Under the pieces are notes generated by a model. The model made no database searches and was not told the DNA's origin. It saw only the letters and a list, made by a program, of their open reading frames with translations. Positions 51,029 to 59,788 of a DNA stretch of 64,000 bases are shown here, piece after piece. Both the position numbers and the translations under genes were made by a program. This DNA is from Natronospirillum sp965602035 (GTDB lineage: Bacteria; Pseudomonadota; Gammaproteobacteria; Pseudomonadales; Natronospirillaceae), in the NCBI GenBank assembly GCA_965602035.1, contig OZ271919.1, positions 2,728,001 to 2,792,000 on the forward strand, written 5' to 3'. Each line of letters opens with the position of its first letter. Positions within the stretch are counted from its first letter, which is position 1.

Positions 51029-52357
51029 TTATACCGCTGTTTCGTTGACCGGTTTCACGGGAGGTGGCGCGAAAGCAAGTGCCACCATCATGACAAGAAA
51101 TATAATGAAAAATAACGTATAGGGCAGCGTGTAGCTGCCCGTGACATCAAACAGGTAGCCAGTGAGCACTGGCCCGGTCGGACCGATAAGCCGGAACGGG
51201 GCGCCGAACGCATGAATGGCACCATGATGCTGCCGCCCGAAATACTCCGGCAGCAACAGATTGTGCAGGATTGATGACGCGCCTACGGCAATGCCAAACA
51301 CGAGTGCAAATACAACGGCCAAAAGAACAGTATCGGCGACCATCAACAGGCCGATAGCCAGTAGCATGAGCAGGCACATCAGGACACAGCCAAACCGCAC
51401 ATTGATCTTTTCCAGCAGGATTCCCCACGGAAAGGTGATCAGTGCCGTCGTTGCGGCGAATATCGACATGATGGTCACTGCAACGGCAGAGGAGAGCCCG
51501 CGATCTTCGAAACTGACGACCATGTGCAGGTTGATGGACCCGAGCGCAAATCGCTCTACGGCCATGAAAAACAACAGAATCCAGAATGCGCGGGTACGTC
51601 GTGCCTCGGCCAGGGTCCATGACACGTCACTGATGTGGCGTGAAAACCGGGACCGCTTTTTCCCATTCTCTGCTGCGCCTGAAACCGACAGTGCGGTCGG
51701 TCGGCCGTCCGGGTAGAGCCCGTGATCCTCGGGGCGACGCCGGATCAACAACAGACTTGGAATCACAATGCTGACAAAGGTGAAGGCGGCCAGTGCGAGA
51801 AAGGTCATACGCCAGCCCGCTGCTGCCATGATCGCAAAGATGATGATGGGCATCAGCGCCTGGCCGGATCGCAGACCGATGCCCCGAATAGCGAGCACAC
51901 GCCCACGCTTCTGAATAAACCAGTTGGACAGGGCGACGCCAGTACCGGTCTGAATGCCGGCCAGTGCGGACCCTCTGCCAATGCCGAACAGCGCCCAGAA
52001 CTGCCAGGGCTCCTGCATGACGGAAATCCCTACCATTGCTCCCGTAATAATGATGCCGGCAGAGACCACCACCATTCGGGCGCCAAAGCGATCCAGCAGC
52101 TTGCCGATCAGCACCGTGAAAATGGCACTGCTCATGCTGCCGAGGGTGAAAGCCAGGGAGATGGTCGCCCGGTCCCAGCCGAGCTCATTCTGGATCGGGG
52201 TAATGAAGATGCCCAGAATAGGCCCGAACATGGGCACCATGCCAAAAGACGCTATGGTCGCGGCACTGACGATCGCCCAGCCGTAATAGATCCGGCGGAA
52301 GGGCCAGAAGGCAGATACTCGGCGAACGCCCTCCGGCTGCGTCACAATCGGTTCCAT
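51029..52357 (-). CDS. MFS transporter (monocarboxylate/OFA-type), cluster gene 11
   Basis: A 442-residue twelve-TM transporter. The N-terminus reads FRRIYYGWAIVSAATIASFGMVPMFGPILGIF, typical of the OFA/MCT-like MFS branch, and the loop 2-3 motif G-x3-D-R-x-G is seen as GKLLDRFGARMVV. It is the last gene of the catabolic cluster, 55 bp behind an RraA-like gene. The substrate is probably an organic acid. The open frame continues 73 codons upstream of ATG 52357 into the RraA-like gene, but without homology. Confidence 0.88.
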   Translation of the reverse strand: MEPIVTQPEGVRRVSAFWPFRRIYYGWAIVSAATIASFGMVPMFGPILGIFITPIQNELGWDRATISLAFTLGSMSSAIFTVLIGKLLDRFGARMVVVSAGIIITGAMVGISVMQEPWQFWALFGIGRGSALAGIQTGTGVALSNWFIQKRGRVLAIRGIGLRSGQALMPIIIFAIMAAAGWRMTFLALAAFTFVSIVIPSLLLIRRRPEDHGLYPDGRPTALSVSGAAENGKKRSRFSRHISDVSWTLAEARRTRAFWILLFFMAVERFALGSINLHMVVSFEDRGLSSAVAVTIMSIFAATTALITFPWGILLEKINVRFGCVLMCLLMLLAIGLLMVADTVLLAVVFALVFGIAVGASSILHNLLLPEYFGRQHHGAIHAFGAPFRLIGPTGPVLTGYLFDVTGSYTLPYTLFFIIFLVMMVALAFAPPPVKPVNETAV

Positions 52358-52412
52358 GAAGTATGAGAGAGTCGAAGTGGCTGAAGGAAGGTTTTCGGGC
52401 AGAAGATCATGG

Positions 52413-53087
52413 TCAGGTGTCCGTTGGCCGGGACTGCAATTGGTGGTAACGGAACTTTTCCCGCGCTTCCCGCAGAGGTGTGCCTTTTCGGCACTCTGCC
52501 CGAATCTGTTCTTCGGCGTCGTGTATCTCCTGCGCCGTATCCAGCACGGCCTGTTCATGCTCTTTCGGGATAACAAGCACGCCGTCAGCGTCCCCCCGAA
52601 TCAGGTCGCCCGGGGCAACTCGTGCTTCGCCGATTGTGACCACCTCATTGACCGACTCCAGTTGTACGCGGTCCTTCCCCGTGCGCATGGAGTAGCTTCG
52701 GCTGTATAAGGGGTAACCCAGCTCCAGAGGCAGCGCGGTGTCGCGACAGGCGCCGTCGATGACCGTGCCCGCAAGCGGTTTCCGGTGTGCTACCTCGGTG
52801 AGTATGTCACCCCATACCGTTGCATTCGGCCGGCCCTGATTGTCGATCACCACCACGCTGTATGGAGGCACATCATCGATATAGTCGCCCACTGTGCCCG
52901 CTGGCTGAGCGGCGCCGACGTAACGCAGGGTGTAGGCGCGACCGCACAGCCGGAAATCATGGGTCAGGGGCTTGATACCCAGACAGACGCCGGCAATACC
53001 TAGCTTGTCCAGTGCGTCACTGATCGTTGCAGTATCCAGTTGTCTTGCAGCTTCTACAGCCTGATCACTTGCCGGCATCGGTGTCAT
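52413..53087 (-). CDS. RraA/HMG-aldolase-family protein, copy 1
   Basis: A 224-residue protein of the RraA-like superfamily, which includes 4-hydroxy-4-methyl-2-oxoglutarate/4-carboxy-4-hydroxy-2-oxoadipate aldolases of meta-cleavage pathways. The catalytic signature is present: WGDILTEVAHRKPLAG followed by VIDGACRDT, with the Arg-Asp that bind pyruvate-enolate and metal. An Asp-rich metal site is completed by DLIRGDADGVLVIP. It overlaps the second copy by 23 bp. In this cluster it is the best candidate for the terminal aldolase giving pyruvate and oxaloacetate. Confidence 0.87.
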   Translation of the reverse strand: MTPMPASDQAVEAARQLDTATISDALDKLGIAGVCLGIKPLTHDFRLCGRAYTLRYVGAAQPAGTVGDYIDDVPPYSVVVIDNQGRPNATVWGDILTEVAHRKPLAGTVIDGACRDTALPLELGYPLYSRSYSMRTGKDRVQLESVNEVVTIGEARVAPGDLIRGDADGVLVIPKEHEQAVLDTAQEIHDAEEQIRAECRKGTPLREAREKFRYHQLQSRPTDT

Positions 53088-53769
53088 CTCCCTGGTTCAA
53101 CATGTGCTCGTAATTGGCGCCCATGACCTCGCTGACCGGGCGACCGTTCTTCAGCGCTTCCGCCATAAGGCGCTCTTTTCGTGCAATCAACTCGGCCGTT
53201 GCTATCACTTCCTCCGCGCGTTCGGCTGGAATAAAGGCCGCAGCGGACTGGTCGGCAATGGCGAAATCACCGGGGTTTACCGCAATATCGCCGACCGCGA
53301 TCTGGACATCGGTGCCCAACTGGACGATGCGGCCCCGCGCCGTTCGGGCAGTTACGGAACGGGAATAGATCGGGAAACCGAGGTCCTGTGCTTCGTCGAC
53401 GTCACGTACGGGCCCGTCCGCAATGACGCCAGCAATGCCGCGCAGCTTTGCGGCCAGCGATAACGTGCCTCCCCAGCATCCTGCCTCACGCCCGCTACGC
53501 TGCTCGATCACAATGACGGTTCCCTCCCCAGCGCTTTCGATCGTTTCTGTGCCCAGATGCTGAACTTTTCCGGGCGGGGGTGAACCCACGCCGAGCCGCA
53601 TGGTTCTGACCCGGCCGGCCACAGTGGCGGTGACCGTCCGCGGAACCAGGCCGCTCACCACGCCGTTGATCTGCAGTTTGTCGAGAGCGTCGGAGACAGC
53701 GCAACTGTCGAGCTGTTTCAGACGCTCGACCAGCTGTGTCGCTGTGGATTCTTCCAATGACATAGCCAT
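53065..53769 (-). CDS. RraA/HMG-aldolase-family protein, copy 2
   Basis: A 234-residue paralogue of the next gene. It shows CWGGTLSLAAKLRG and VIADGPVRDVDEA (the G-x4-DG-x2-RD signature) and VNPGDFAIADQSAAAFIP. It keeps the signature Arg and Asp but has WGGTL where the sister has WGDIL, and a different C-terminus. It follows EutA by 5 bp and overlaps copy 1 by 23 bp. Two adjacent RraA-like proteins may act on different keto acids, or together as a hetero-oligomer. Start at 53769 or the ATG two codons later (53763). Confidence 0.86.
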   Translation of the reverse strand: MAMSLEESTATQLVERLKQLDSCAVSDALDKLQINGVVSGLVPRTVTATVAGRVRTMRLGVGSPPPGKVQHLGTETIESAGEGTVIVIEQRSGREAGCWGGTLSLAAKLRGIAGVIADGPVRDVDEAQDLGFPIYSRSVTARTARGRIVQLGTDVQIAVGDIAVNPGDFAIADQSAAAFIPAERAEEVIATAELIARKERLMAEALKNGRPVSEVMGANYEHMLNQGDDTDAGK

Positions 53770-53774
53770 ATTCC

Positions 53775-55292
53775 TCAGGCAAACAATAAGGATTTGATGA
53801 CCACCGGAATGACACCGGGTGGCGTGATTTTCTGGCCGAGATCGATGAAGTCGAGTTCCTTGAGCTCGATGCCATCCAATGCAATAAAGCCTCGTTTCAA
53901 CCCGATATCCCGGTGAAGGACTCGCCCGAGCGACCGCCCGACGTCCCGGTCCAGAACCAGTATCAATGGATGGCTGTCCGATTTACCCGTATCCATCGCC
54001 TCCTTGATACCGGTTGCCAGTGTGCTCAGGCGTTGATACGACGGGTCGCCATTCCACGCCAGCATGATGGCAACCGGGGCGGTCGGGCTCAGGTCCATTT
54101 TTTTCAGGCTCTCGCGGATGTCCCTGCTGATTTCCGAGGCATCGAGCTGGTCGGGGTGCAGGTCCAGCCCGGGATTGACGACCGGAATATTCCGCACCGG
54201 TAATTCAAAAGAGTCGGGCAGGAAGACGGTTTTACCGCTGACCTGAACGGTGAACTGTGAGGCACCGATGACTGTTGCCCGAATGCCCTGTCCCGGGTCC
54301 GTCAGTTTCAGGTGTTTCGTTTGGTTCAGCCGTTCCCGGAAGGCAACTCCCAGCATCCGGGCGACGTCACCGAAGTCACGTGATTCGCGTTCCAGTATGT
54401 ACTCTGAAACACCACCGGACACGGTAATCATGGTTGGCTCCGTCGGGCGCTCCAGCGCTTCGGTCAGTTGTAGTGTCATACCGAGGCGGTCCAACGGCTT
54501 GCCCGACAGGTTGTCCATCAGGATGTCCACCATGCGTTCGACCATGCGACGGCGAATTGATTCGTCTTCCAGCACCTCCGGCGTCAGCACGATGCCCAGA
54601 TCGTCTGCCACCTGCTGTGCCGGTTCATCGATCCGGGACCAGGTGCCCGACGGGTCCTGAGCCAGCAGACGACCGCCGACTGCGAATGCCGAGACACTCT
54701 CGATAACCCCGTCATCGATCAATGCGAGCTTGGTGGTGCCCCCACCAATATCGACATGCAGAACGGGCTGGCCTGTCCTTCTGGATAGTTCCACAGCGCC
54801 AGAGCCGTGCGCAGCGAGCAGGCATTCGAGCTTGTGCCCGGCCGTAGCGCATACGAATTTGCCCGCCTGGTCCGCAAAAATCTCGTCGATGGCCCGGGCA
54901 TTCTTCCGTTTTATCGCTTCACCGGTGAGAATGACGGCACCGGAATCAATCTCGTCGGGCCGGACATGCGCGCTGGCGTAGGCCGATTGCACAAATTCCG
55001 ACAGTTCGTCTGCGTCTATAAGCCCGCCGGGGGTAAAGGGTGTCAGCACGATGGGCGATTCCCAGAGTGTTTCCCGCTTTATTACCACAAACCGGCTGGA
55101 CAGTTGCTCAGTGCGTCGCTGCAGCGTTACCCGCGAAAAGATCAGGTGGGACGTTGAACTGCCGATGTCGATACCCACGGTGTTCAGCGTGACGGTCTCC
55201 TGGCGCCAGAGGAAATCGTCGAAGGCTTCCTGATCCTTGATAGCAAGCGCGCCGTGATCATGGTGTTCGTGGCTGTCGTGAGCATGCAGCAT
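53775..55292 (-). CDS. eutA: EutA-family reactivase (ethanolamine ammonia-lyase reactivating factor homologue), orphan
   Basis: A 505-residue ASKHA-fold ATPase homologous over its full length to EutA: phosphate-1 motif VGIDIGSSTSHLIFSR near residue 38, VDSGAVILTGEA-like segment, phosphate-2 motif LHVDIGGGTTKLALID near residue 188, TVSGGVSEY near residue 305, RATVIGASQFTVQVSG, and the ending VIPVVIKSLLFA. The N-terminus is unusual, with His-rich HAHDSHEHHDHG, a possible metal-binding tail. EutA normally removes damaged cobalamin from ethanolamine ammonia-lyase (EutBC), but no EutB, EutC or any other eut gene is present. It sits between the ring-cleavage dioxygenase (67-bp gap) and the RraA genes (5-bp gap), so it belongs to the catabolic operon. 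Confidence 0.92.
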   Translation of the reverse strand: MLHAHDSHEHHDHGALAIKDQEAFDDFLWRQETVTLNTVGIDIGSSTSHLIFSRVTLQRRTEQLSSRFVVIKRETLWESPIVLTPFTPGGLIDADELSEFVQSAYASAHVRPDEIDSGAVILTGEAIKRKNARAIDEIFADQAGKFVCATAGHKLECLLAAHGSGAVELSRRTGQPVLHVDIGGGTTKLALIDDGVIESVSAFAVGGRLLAQDPSGTWSRIDEPAQQVADDLGIVLTPEVLEDESIRRRMVERMVDILMDNLSGKPLDRLGMTLQLTEALERPTEPTMITVSGGVSEYILERESRDFGDVARMLGVAFRERLNQTKHLKLTDPGQGIRATVIGASQFTVQVSGKTVFLPDSFELPVRNIPVVNPGLDLHPDQLDASEISRDIRESLKKMDLSPTAPVAIMLAWNGDPSYQRLSTLATGIKEAMDTGKSDSHPLILVLDRDVGRSLGRVLHRDIGLKRGFIALDGIELKELDFIDLGQKITPPGVIPVVIKSLLFA

Positions 55293-55359
55293 GGTTCATT
55301 CTCATTATTGTTGTCTGATACGGGGCTCTGCGAACGCCCCCGTCGGCGAGCCTGCGCCG

Positions 55360-56325
55360 TTATTCCCAGTACCCGAATGTCAGGCCATGTCCCGTTCCCG
55401 CCAGTGACCGGTAAACCGGTTGATAATCGATCAGGGTCATGGTTCCCGGTGCCATCGCGCCGGCAACGGCGATCCAGTTCAATATCTCCGGCGTGCCGGG
55501 TGCACCGTTCAGGCGATCGCGGGACAGAGTAGACAGATAGTTGCGGTCACCTTTTACCAGCGCATCGATCACCGAGCGATCGAGCGCCTCATCCACAATC
55601 TGGTGGCTCAGGCCGCCGGATGCGACGAGCCCGACCCGAGCATCTTCCGGCCAGCTCTCCACTGCCTTGCGCAAGGCCACGCCCATGTCATAGCAGCGCC
55701 GGGGGTACGCCTGGTTGGGTAGGTCACGGCTGAGATTGAAGGCAACCAACGGGATGACCCGGCCACCGAGCAACCACTCGTAGGGGTAGGTGAAGGCGTC
55801 ATCGAGGGGCGTGTCTTCGGGTAAACGGTCGGTGCAGGCGACATCAAAGCCGTCAACGATCAAGGATTCAATAAGATGATCAGCCAGAGCCGCGTGGCCT
55901 GGCCGGATTTCTATGTTGTTGGCCGGAGGCCTGTCTTTATCGTCGACAAATCGCAGGTCCGGGTTGAATGGCTGCTCCGCCCGGCGTACCACCGGGAATT
56001 CTTCAGCCCGCAACACGCCGAAAACCGGGTGCACGCCGGTGGGTGGAACCCGGTGCGTGTTGCTGACTACAATCAGAATGTCGAGGTCCGCCTGCGCGAT
56101 CCGTTCATTAAGTGCAGCCAGCGCTTTGCGGGCGGCCGCATGCCGCTCTCGAATAACGGTTCCGGACACTTCCTTTTCAAGGCCCGGCTTTGCTGCTGCG
56201 AGCAGCGCGTCATAATCGAAACGCGGGTCGCGCGTATCACCGTCGGCCAGTTTTTCCACATGCTCCGGTGTACTCTGGATGGTCGGCCCATGTGAGCTGC
56301 CGATACCTAATGCAATGGTTGCCAC
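55360..56325 (-). CDS. Class III extradiol ring-cleavage dioxygenase (LigB superfamily)
   Basis: A 321-residue LigB-fold enzyme. By comparison with LigB the Fe(II) ligands are His12 (SSHGPT), His91 (SNTHR) and Glu280 (GTPEILNW), and the acid/base His241 is in ASGGLSHQ. The DHG motif of LigB (His127, second-shell, substrate stabilising) corresponds to DDA here (Asp175-Asp176 in TPLDDAFTYP). It should open a catecholic ring next to a hydroxyl with O2, like protocatechuate 4,5-, gallate or syringate dioxygenases. A separate small LigA-like subunit is not present. It lies between the Rieske oxygenase (111 bp) and EutA (67 bp). Confidence 0.9.
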   Translation of the reverse strand: MATIALGIGSSHGPTIQSTPEHVEKLADGDTRDPRFDYDALLAAAKPGLEKEVSGTVIRERHAAARKALAALNERIAQADLDILIVVSNTHRVPPTGVHPVFGVLRAEEFPVVRRAEQPFNPDLRFVDDKDRPPANNIEIRPGHAALADHLIESLIVDGFDVACTDRLPEDTPLDDAFTYPYEWLLGGRVIPLVAFNLSRDLPNQAYPRRCYDMGVALRKAVESWPEDARVGLVASGGLSHQIVDEALDRSVIDALVKGDRNYLSTLSRDRLNGAPGTPEILNWIAVAGAMAPGTMTLIDYQPVYRSLAGTGHGLTFGYWE

Positions 56326-56436
56326 GGTAATTTCCTCATTGTCCGTTCAGGGCGCCAATAGCCGGTTTTCCCCGGGGCGCCGGGTATGTGCGGTACTGCG
56401 CCGGGCTGACGTCGGCCCGGCTCCCGTCACAGTGCC

Positions 56437-57624
56437 TCAGGCCTTGTCGCGTTTGCGTACCTTGGTCTTGAACCCGTAGGGGCGACCCTTGCCAGTCTTG
56501 CCGCCGGTATGGTGCAGGTCGCTTTCCAGATTCGTGTCGATCATCGGGTGGTCCGGGTCCCTTTGAACGGCCATAGGATCTTCGCCGTTCTGGACTTTCT
56601 CGATGTTCTCCTTGACGAGTTTCCGGAGGTCGAGCAATACACGGTCGGAGTAACTGAGGTTTTCCATCGTGCGGTCCACGATCTGGCCCTGGGTCTCCCA
56701 GACCATGTGGTCCTGCTGCGGCACGGTACCCGTTTTGAACTGCACAAAGGGATGCAGCTTGTCTGCCGGCGTTTTGTAGGGCTCCAGGTAGGTGACCGGC
56801 GGATCGTCCAGATTCTCTGCGGGCTCACCCTGCTTGTAGGCAAAATCGACCCGCCACGTGTGCGTGTCATCAATCGGTACCCGAATCTGCACGGTGCCGC
56901 CGGTACGGAGCATGTTGGGGAAGATCAATGGATGCTCGTCACTTTCACCGTTGGCAAAATTCCGTTGTTTCATGATGCCGAATGGCACGCGCCAGAAGTC
57001 AAAGCCGGGTTGATCATCGATATACCCGCGGGTGGAGTTGACCGGTACAACATCACGCGCTTCCGCATCCTGATGCAGTATGGGCGCATGGGTGGGGTCC
57101 GCCGCATTTTCCATGGTCTGGAACCAGTTACAGTCCAGCATGGGGTGCACGATCAGTTTGCGGCTGCCGTCGGTACGCACGAACGCATCGTATTTCGGGA
57201 ATACCGGTGCGGGCAGAGGCCCGAGGTAGGCCCAGTACATGCCGAGGTGTTTTTGTACGGGGTAGGCCGGCTGCTTGACGTTGCGGCAGATGGCATCATT
57301 TTTTTCCGGCGGGGTTTCCAGGATGTTTCCTTCGGTGTCATACAGCCACCCGTGGTAAGGGCAGGATATGCCCCGTTCCTCGACGCGTCCGTAAATCAGT
57401 GAGGCACGCCGGTGGGCGCACCGCTCCGCGAGCAGGCCAACCTGGCCCGAATGCGACCGGAACAGCACCAGGTCCTCACCCAGTAGCCGAACGAATCGTG
57501 TCGGGTGTTCTTCAGTCAGTTCCTGTGCGATGGCCACCGGGTGCCAGTAGCGCCGGAGCAGATCCCCGGCGGGGGTGCCCGGACCTACCCGGGTCAGAAG
57601 GTCGTTTTCCTGTTGGCTCAACAT
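56437..57624 (-). CDS. Rieske non-heme iron oxygenase, phthalate 4,5-dioxygenase (Pht3)-like
   Basis: A 395-residue oxygenase alpha subunit. The Rieske [2Fe-2S] cluster is bound by Cys69, His71 (CAHRRAS), Cys88 and His91 (CPYHGW). The mononuclear iron site is DPTHAPILH with His179 and His184, Asp176 bridging. The N-terminus LSQQENDLLTRVGPGTPAGDL-type and general length match phthalate 4,5-dioxygenase/PobA-type (type IA) enzymes. It would need an electron-transfer reductase, which I do not find in the window. ATG 57624 begins homology; a start at 57648 adds eight residues. Part of the catabolic operon. Confidence 0.92.
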   Translation of the reverse strand: MLSQQENDLLTRVGPGTPAGDLLRRYWHPVAIAQELTEEHPTRFVRLLGEDLVLFRSHSGQVGLLAERCAHRRASLIYGRVEERGISCPYHGWLYDTEGNILETPPEKNDAICRNVKQPAYPVQKHLGMYWAYLGPLPAPVFPKYDAFVRTDGSRKLIVHPMLDCNWFQTMENAADPTHAPILHQDAEARDVVPVNSTRGYIDDQPGFDFWRVPFGIMKQRNFANGESDEHPLIFPNMLRTGGTVQIRVPIDDTHTWRVDFAYKQGEPAENLDDPPVTYLEPYKTPADKLHPFVQFKTGTVPQQDHMVWETQGQIVDRTMENLSYSDRVLLDLRKLVKENIEKVQNGEDPMAVQRDPDHPMIDTNLESDLHHTGGKTGKGRPYGFKTKVRKRDKA

Positions 57625-57705
57625 AGTGTCTCTCCTCGTTCCGCGCACGCTTTGCGTGTCTGTTGTTTGTCCGTATGTAACTGTGTTGCTTGCCCGTTTT
57701 CGCGC

Positions 57706-58935
57706 CTAGTGATAGTCCTCCGGCGTGGGCACCTGATGATGCATGGTCAGCTCTTGCTGTTGTTCGGACGACGCCATCATGGCAAGGCAGACTTCGAGCG
57801 TTGCCATTCCCCAGGCGCCGCTGTGGTAAACCGGGTCCCCGTGGACCACGGCGTTGTAGAGTTCAGTCAGTTCGGCACGCCGGACATTGGTGGCATCCGG
57901 CACAGCGATATCCTCAACGCCATTGTCGTCGTACACATAGAGGCCATGCCGGGAATGGCGAAGGTCGCCCCGTTCGCAACTGACAATGACCAGACCAAGG
58001 TCCCAGGGAGTCCACGAGCCATCCCGGCGTCGGCGCTGGCGGTCCCCTTCCTTTTTGCCGCCGATGCGCAGGCTGTCTTTCTCGTCATCCTCGTTGTAGT
58101 CGCCGGTGACCAGTTTCCGGCGAATCAGAGGCCGATCGTCGGCTGAAAGCTTCTGATCGGCCGACCCCCAGGGCACCAGTTCATTGGTATTGAAGTAGCC
58201 GTAGCCGTTGTGGACGACGGTTGCGTGGACGCCGTTTTCAAATTCCATGAACGCAGAGTGGTACCCGGGTATCGGTCGTGCCGGCAGCCACTGACCGACA
58301 TGGGCTCTGACCGAGCGCACGAGTCCACCGGCCAGCAGCCGCACCGTGTCTACCTGGTGCGGCCCCTGTCGGAATGGAATGCCACCGCCCTGGGCCAGGT
58401 CGAGTTCGTCCTTTGATCGTGGGCTCAGCAGCCAATCGGTGTAGGCCATGACATGAATGGCCTGTACCTTGCCGACCCGGCCGGAACGAATGACTTCCAG
58501 CATTTTGCGCACGGCCGGGCTGTAGCTCTGGGTATGACCGCAAATGAGTTTCACACCGTTTTTCCCGGTGACTTCGATCATCTGCTTTGCTTCGGCGAGG
58601 CTGATTGCCATAGGCTTCTCAACGATGACATGCTTGCCATGTTCCGCGGCGATCAGGGTGTGCTCACAGTGAAATCTATTCGGTGAGGAAATCCATACGG
58701 CATCGACATTGGGGTCGGCGGCGAGTTCCTCGATCGAGCCGTAGATAGGCACGTCATAGCGCTCGGCAAACGTGTCACGGACGCGCTGGTTGATGTCCGC
58801 ACCGGCCGCCAATCTGATTTCGGCAAAGTTCTCCAGCGCTGGCAGTACTTCACGGGCCCCGACGCCGATGCCGACTATGCCGAGGTTCAGCACTCTCTGT
58901 ACTGCCCTTGCCGGCGCAGATTCTTTGTTTCCCAT
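57706..58935 (-). CDS. Gfo/Idh/MocA dehydrogenase, Pht4-like (dihydrodiol dehydrogenase)
   Basis: A 409-residue NAD(P)-dependent dehydrogenase. The Rossmann start LGIVGIGVGAREVLPAL and the family EKP motif (VIVEKPMAISLAEAKQMI) are present. The middle (CGHTQSYSPAVRKML, then MAYTDWLLSPRSKDELD, GGGIPFRQGPHQVDTVRLLAGG) is like 4,5-dihydro-4,5-dihydroxyphthalate dehydrogenase Pht4 more than like sugar dehydrogenases or LigC. It would rearomatise the cis-dihydrodiol made by the Rieske enzyme 81 bp downstream in the operon. Assignment by pattern; the true substrate may be another carboxylated ring. Confidence 0.88.
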   Translation of the reverse strand: MGNKESAPARAVQRVLNLGIVGIGVGAREVLPALENFAEIRLAAGADINQRVRDTFAERYDVPIYGSIEELAADPNVDAVWISSPNRFHCEHTLIAAEHGKHVIVEKPMAISLAEAKQMIEVTGKNGVKLICGHTQSYSPAVRKMLEVIRSGRVGKVQAIHVMAYTDWLLSPRSKDELDLAQGGGIPFRQGPHQVDTVRLLAGGLVRSVRAHVGQWLPARPIPGYHSAFMEFENGVHATVVHNGYGYFNTNELVPWGSADQKLSADDRPLIRRKLVTGDYNEDDEKDSLRIGGKKEGDRQRRRRDGSWTPWDLGLVIVSCERGDLRHSRHGLYVYDDNGVEDIAVPDATNVRRAELTELYNAVVHGDPVYHSGAWGMATLEVCLAMMASSEQQQELTMHHQVPTPEDYH

Positions 58936-58977
58936 CTCTGTTCTCCTGTTGTGCCGCGTGCGATCCGCGAGCGGCGC

Positions 58978-59763
58978 TTATTCGGGGTCGGTCGTTTGCT
59001 CGGGTAATCCGGGACCACTGGTTTCGAGTTCCGACACATAGTAGTTCCAGGCAAAATTGGCGGTTGTACCCAGCTTCTTTTTCCAGTCGGTTTTGTCTTT
59101 CTTGCCGGGTAGCCGCTTGTCATAGCGGGCGATGTCCTCATCGGGAATGGTGTCTGCGGACAGCCCCGAGGTTTTGAGATCCCACATGATCCGGGACAGT
59201 CGATCGAACCGAATGGCGAGCGCTGTTGCGTCTTCAATCGAGCTGGCGGTCACGGTAATACCGTGCCCCTTCATAAGCAGTACATCCCGGTCCTCCATGT
59301 AACGGATCATCTCCGCTGCCATGGTTTTGTCGGTTACCGTGGCCGCCCGCGGATACACGGGTACACCTTTCAGCACGATGTCCAATGCCGCTGGCTCAAA
59401 TCCTCCGAACACCGGCAGGTATTCAAGGTTTGTTACCCCGCACAGCAACGCGTAATAGGGATGGGCATGCACAATCGCATTGACATCCGGACGCGCCCGG
59501 TACAGCTCACCGTGAATATGCACCTCATTCGGAGAGGCATACCCATCACCGGCACCGTTGCCGTCAAAATCGAGTTTGCGGATATTGGCCCGATCGGTGT
59601 AAGTGAGGCCACGTTCATTACCACCGCGACAACGCACCCACATGGCGTCTTCGCCCTTAACGCGGGCACTGACATGGCCGGTTGATTCGCGCATCAGACC
59701 CTGCATGCCGAGAATCCGGGAGGACACCGCAACTGCGTATCGTGGTTCAAAGTCAAAGTTCAT
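58978..59763 (-). CDS. Class II aldolase/adducin-family protein (possible dihydroxyphthalate-type decarboxylase)
   Basis: A 261-residue metalloenzyme of the class II aldolase fold. Zinc/metal ligands are seen in EVHIHGELYRA, AIVHAHPYYALLCG and LLMKGHGITV. Members of this fold include sugar-phosphate aldolases and also 3,4-dihydroxyphthalate 2-decarboxylase, which fits the position between a phthalate-type dehydrogenase and a ring-cleavage dioxygenase. The start is ATG 59763, which begins the homologous region. It lies 42 bp before the dehydrogenase gene. Confidence 0.86.
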   Translation of the reverse strand: MNFDFEPRYAVAVSSRILGMQGLMRESTGHVSARVKGEDAMWVRCRGGNERGLTYTDRANIRKLDFDGNGAGDGYASPNEVHIHGELYRARPDVNAIVHAHPYYALLCGVTNLEYLPVFGGFEPAALDIVLKGVPVYPRAATVTDKTMAAEMIRYMEDRDVLLMKGHGITVTASSIEDATALAIRFDRLSRIMWDLKTSGLSADTIPDEDIARYDKRLPGKKDKTDWKKKLGTTANFAWNYYVSELETSGPGLPEQTTDPE

Positions 59764-59788
59764 GTCGCTTTCACCGTTCCTGTACCCG

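Noticed and set aside
56509..57402. 297-residue open frame antisense to the Rieske oxygenase
   Set aside because: It overlaps the cluster- and iron-binding motifs of the Rieske gene and has no motif of its own.
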